Positions 12,986 to 14,749 of a stretch of 14,749 nt of DNA are shown here, piece after piece; position 1 is the stretch's first letter; every line of letters starts with the position of its first letter. Location: positions 1 through 14,749 of the forward strand of contig JAUSPM010000038.1 of the NCBI GenBank assembly GCA_030655675.1. The letters run 5' to 3'. The position numbers and the translations under genes were made by a program. The stretch comes from Methanosarcinaceae archaeon (GTDB lineage: Archaea > Halobacteriota > Methanosarcinia > Methanosarcinales > Methanosarcinaceae). The notes beneath the pieces were generated by a model that saw only the letters and a program-made list of their open reading frames with translations, was not told the DNA's origin and ran no database searches.

Positions 12986-14026
12986 ATGACACTCAACAAA
13001 GCAGTAGCAGATATCCGCGCACGCCAGCGCATAAAACCGTCCGCACCAGATAGACCATCAGCAGTATGGACCGGTGTTGACCTTCTCGATGGACAGGAAA
13101 TAAAAACACTAACCATTATTTTCAAAACATCAGGCTGTTGGTGGGGAAAAGCAGGCGGATGCACCATGTGTGGTTATGTGTACGACAGCGCCATAGACCC
13201 GCCGTCACCCGAAGACCTTGAAACCCAACTTGACCGGGCACTATACAAAGCAGGCGACATGGACGAGTTCATGCTCAAGATATTCACATCAGGGAGTTTT
13301 TTTGATGAACGCGAGATTCCGCCACAGGTTCGCCAAAATATCTTGCGCCGGCTTGCAGACGATGAGCGCATCCCAAAAGTGATTGCCGAAACACGCCCAG
13401 AATTTGTGACCGATGATGTTATGGACGAATGCACAAGCATTCTTGGCAGCACTAAATTCGAGATCGCTGTCGGACTTGAGACAAGTTCCGATATCATCCG
13501 CAAGGATTCCATCAATAAAGGATTCACATTCGCTGATTTTGTCCATGCATCGGAAACTGCAAAAAAACATGGCGTAACCACAAAAGCATACCTGATGCTA
13601 AAACCTCCATTCCTGTCCGAAGGTGAGGCAATGGATGACATCATCCAATCAATAGATGATGCAGCACCATATGCTGGCACAATATCTATCAACCTCTGCA
13701 ATGTTCAAAACGGCACATTTGTCGAATCATTGTGGCAAAAGGGACAATACCGTTCACCATGGCTGTGGAGTATCGTAGAGATTATCAAAAAAGCAAAACC
13801 TGCACATCCCAGTACACTAATAATGTCCGACCCTGTAGCAGCAGGCTCGAAACGCGGACCTCACAACTGCAAACAATGCAGTTATGATGTTGCAGACGCG
13901 ATACGTAAATTCTCAGTCACACAAGATATCGGTGTGCTTGATGAACTTAAATGCGACTGCATGGAGTTGTGGAAAAAAGTGCTTGAACTGGATGATCTCA
14001 CATACGGTTCAGCAATTATGGATTAG
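12986..14026 (+). CDS. archaeosine biosynthesis radical SAM protein RaSEA
   Basis: A 346-residue radical-SAM protein of the family (TIGR01210-type) now known as RaSEA, which works with ArcS to turn preQ0-lysine-modified G15 of tRNA into archaeosine. The iron-sulfur cluster motif is the unusual C51-x7-C59-x2-C62 in SGCWWGKAGGCTMC, in place of the common CxxxCxxC. Further family features are FTSGSFFDEREIP, ETRPEFVTDD, GLETSSDIIRKDSINKGF, and C-terminal cysteines in HNCKQC and CDC that may bind a second metal. ATG 12986 is preferred since homologues begin near MxLNKAV. A TTG at 12962 would overlap guaAB and add eight residues; neither start shows a clear ribosome site. The stop is TAG, with TAA two codons later. 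Confidence 0.9.
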   Translation: MTLNKAVADIRARQRIKPSAPDRPSAVWTGVDLLDGQEIKTLTIIFKTSGCWWGKAGGCTMCGYVYDSAIDPPSPEDLETQLDRALYKAGDMDEFMLKIFTSGSFFDEREIPPQVRQNILRRLADDERIPKVIAETRPEFVTDDVMDECTSILGSTKFEIAVGLETSSDIIRKDSINKGFTFADFVHASETAKKHGVTTKAYLMLKPPFLSEGEAMDDIIQSIDDAAPYAGTISINLCNVQNGTFVESLWQKGQYRSPWLWSIVEIIKKAKPAHPSTLIMSDPVAAGSKRGPHNCKQCSYDVADAIRKFSVTQDIGVLDELKCDCMELWKKVLELDDLTYGSAIMD

Positions 14027-14069
14027 ATCTAATCGGATTGTACTCAACAAGTCAATGAAAATGTTATAG

Positions 14070-14144
14070 CCGCAGAGGACGCTGAGAGCGCAAAGGGGAA
14101 TTACAAACCAGTAAACAACTCTGCGTGCTCAGCGTTCTCTGCGG
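14070..14144. repeat. CGCAGAG-type inverted repeat between convergent genes
   Basis: Left arm 14070-14095 starts CCGCAGAGGACGCTGAGAGC. The right arm (14119-14144), reverse-complemented, starts CCGCAGAGAACGCTGAGCAC. About 22 of 26 positions match, giving a long stem with a loop of some 20 bases. A run of T follows on the minus strand at 14147-14151, so the element could stop transcripts from both genes. It is the better preserved relative of the repeat at 392-450. The remaining bases of the 190-base gap show nothing further. Confidence 0.75.
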
Positions 14145-14216
14145 TGAAAAATGACCCCCTGTTTAGAAATCACTTTAAAATAGAAACAGCGTCTCTTCTG
14201 ACCTAAAACTTGAACT

Positions 14217-14749
14217 TCAATCCCCATCCTTGTAAACCATTGTTCCGATTCCCGAATCCGTGAACAATTCAAGCAATATTGAATGTGATACACTGCCATC
14301 GATAATATGCACCCGCTCAACTCCGCTAATGGTGGCTGCTGCTGCACCTCGCATCTTCGGGATCATTCCTCCGGATATCACACCTTCATCGATCAGGATT
14401 TCCATTTCTGCAACCGTAACTCTAGATAAGCGTGTTGATTTATCCTTTATGTCCCTCAAAAGACCAGGGACATCCGTCATAAGAATTAATTTTTTAGCGT
14501 GAAGCGCTGCTGCAATGTCGCCTGCCACCGTATCAGCATTAATGTTCAATGCATTTCCTTTCACATCCATGGCTATTGGAGATATCACAGGTATATATCC
14601 TTCCTTTGTGACAATATCGATGATCTCAGTATTAATGATCTCAGTCTCGCCGACCCATCCGATATCAACATGCTGCTCTACTCCTTCAACCACAACACGC
14701 TGGGCAGGTTTCTTTTTGGCAATTATCAGTTTCCCATCTTTTCCGGAAA
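14217..14749 (-). CDS. argB: acetylglutamate kinase, C-terminal part (cut by window end)
   Basis: The last 176 residues of ArgB, the kinase that phosphorylates N-acetylglutamate in the second step of arginine synthesis. The frame stays open to the window edge and the visible part begins SGKDGKLIIAKKK, which is the internal nucleotide/substrate segment of the family. Other conserved stretches are HVDIGWVGETEIIN, YIPVISPIA, NINADTVAGDIAAAL, LILMTDVPGLL and the end GGMIPKMRGAAAA with SILLELFTDSGIGTM. About 110 N-terminal residues, including the first glycine-rich loop, lie outside the window. The GTG at 14693 is not the true start. It ends with TGA and converges with the archaeosine gene. Confidence 0.95.
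   Translation of the reverse strand, partial: SGKDGKLIIAKKKPAQRVVVEGVEQHVDIGWVGETEIINTEIIDIVTKEGYIPVISPIAMDVKGNALNINADTVAGDIAAALHAKKLILMTDVPGLLRDIKDKSTRLSRVTVAEMEILIDEGVISGGMIPKMRGAAAATISGVERVHIIDGSVSHSILLELFTDSGIGTMVYKDGD

Noticed and set aside
1..14749. CRISPR array, tRNA or rRNA gene, complete insertion sequence, phage or defence cassette
   Set aside because: No regularly spaced direct repeats, cloverleaf genes, transposase, integrase or defence-type domains were seen on either strand by reading.

Overview
The window is archaeal and looks like a methanogen or methane-oxidising relative of the Methanosarcinales. Evidence: eukaryote-like information genes (aIF2 gamma, Rpo7, Spt4, S24e, S27ae, Kae1, Bud32), a GMP synthase whose ATP-pyrophosphatase subunit is a separate gene, an archaeosine radical-SAM enzyme, the archaeal GTP-dependent dephospho-CoA kinase, TATA-type promoters with GGAGG ribosome sites, and a surface protease with a PGF-pre-PGF-type domain. 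The lineage assignment is inference; no rRNA is present.

Layout. Positions 1-762 contain no convincing protein gene. On the minus strand they hold the 3' end (domains V and VI) of a group II intron, then a degenerate CGCAGAG-type inverted repeat and three copies of a GC-rich palindromic element. A minus-strand block (763-3523) follows, read as kae1, bud32, XTP/dITP pyrophosphatase and a small pilin-like membrane protein. Kae1 and Bud32 are in the same frame, separated by only one TAG codon. A 4.5-kb minus-strand gene (3588-8069) encodes a secreted, membrane-anchored subtilisin-family protease with repeated Ig-like modules. Upstream of it lies a classic archaeal information operon on the minus strand (8185-11692): aIF2 gamma, PIN-domain nuclease, Rpo7, Spt4, dephospho-CoA kinase, S24e, S27ae. 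Many archaea continue directly from S27ae to Kae1, so the protease interrupts that order.

A divergent 368-base promoter region (11693-12060) separates this operon from a plus-strand pair: guaAB (GMP synthase ATPase subunit) and the archaeosine radical-SAM protein. A convergent gap (14027-14216) carries a strong CGCAGAG inverted repeat. The window ends inside argB (acetylglutamate kinase) on the minus strand.

Functionally, most genes serve translation, transcription and tRNA modification: Kae1/Bud32 for t6A, the radical-SAM enzyme for archaeosine, aIF2 gamma and ribosomal proteins for protein synthesis, Rpo7/Spt4 for RNA polymerase. Nucleotide and cofactor genes (GMP synthase, XTP pyrophosphatase, dephospho-CoA kinase) are interleaved. 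No tRNA, rRNA, CRISPR array, complete insertion sequence or clear new defence system was seen. The points most worth a second look are the in-frame Kae1-TAG-Bud32 junction, the intron remnant and the protease insertion.
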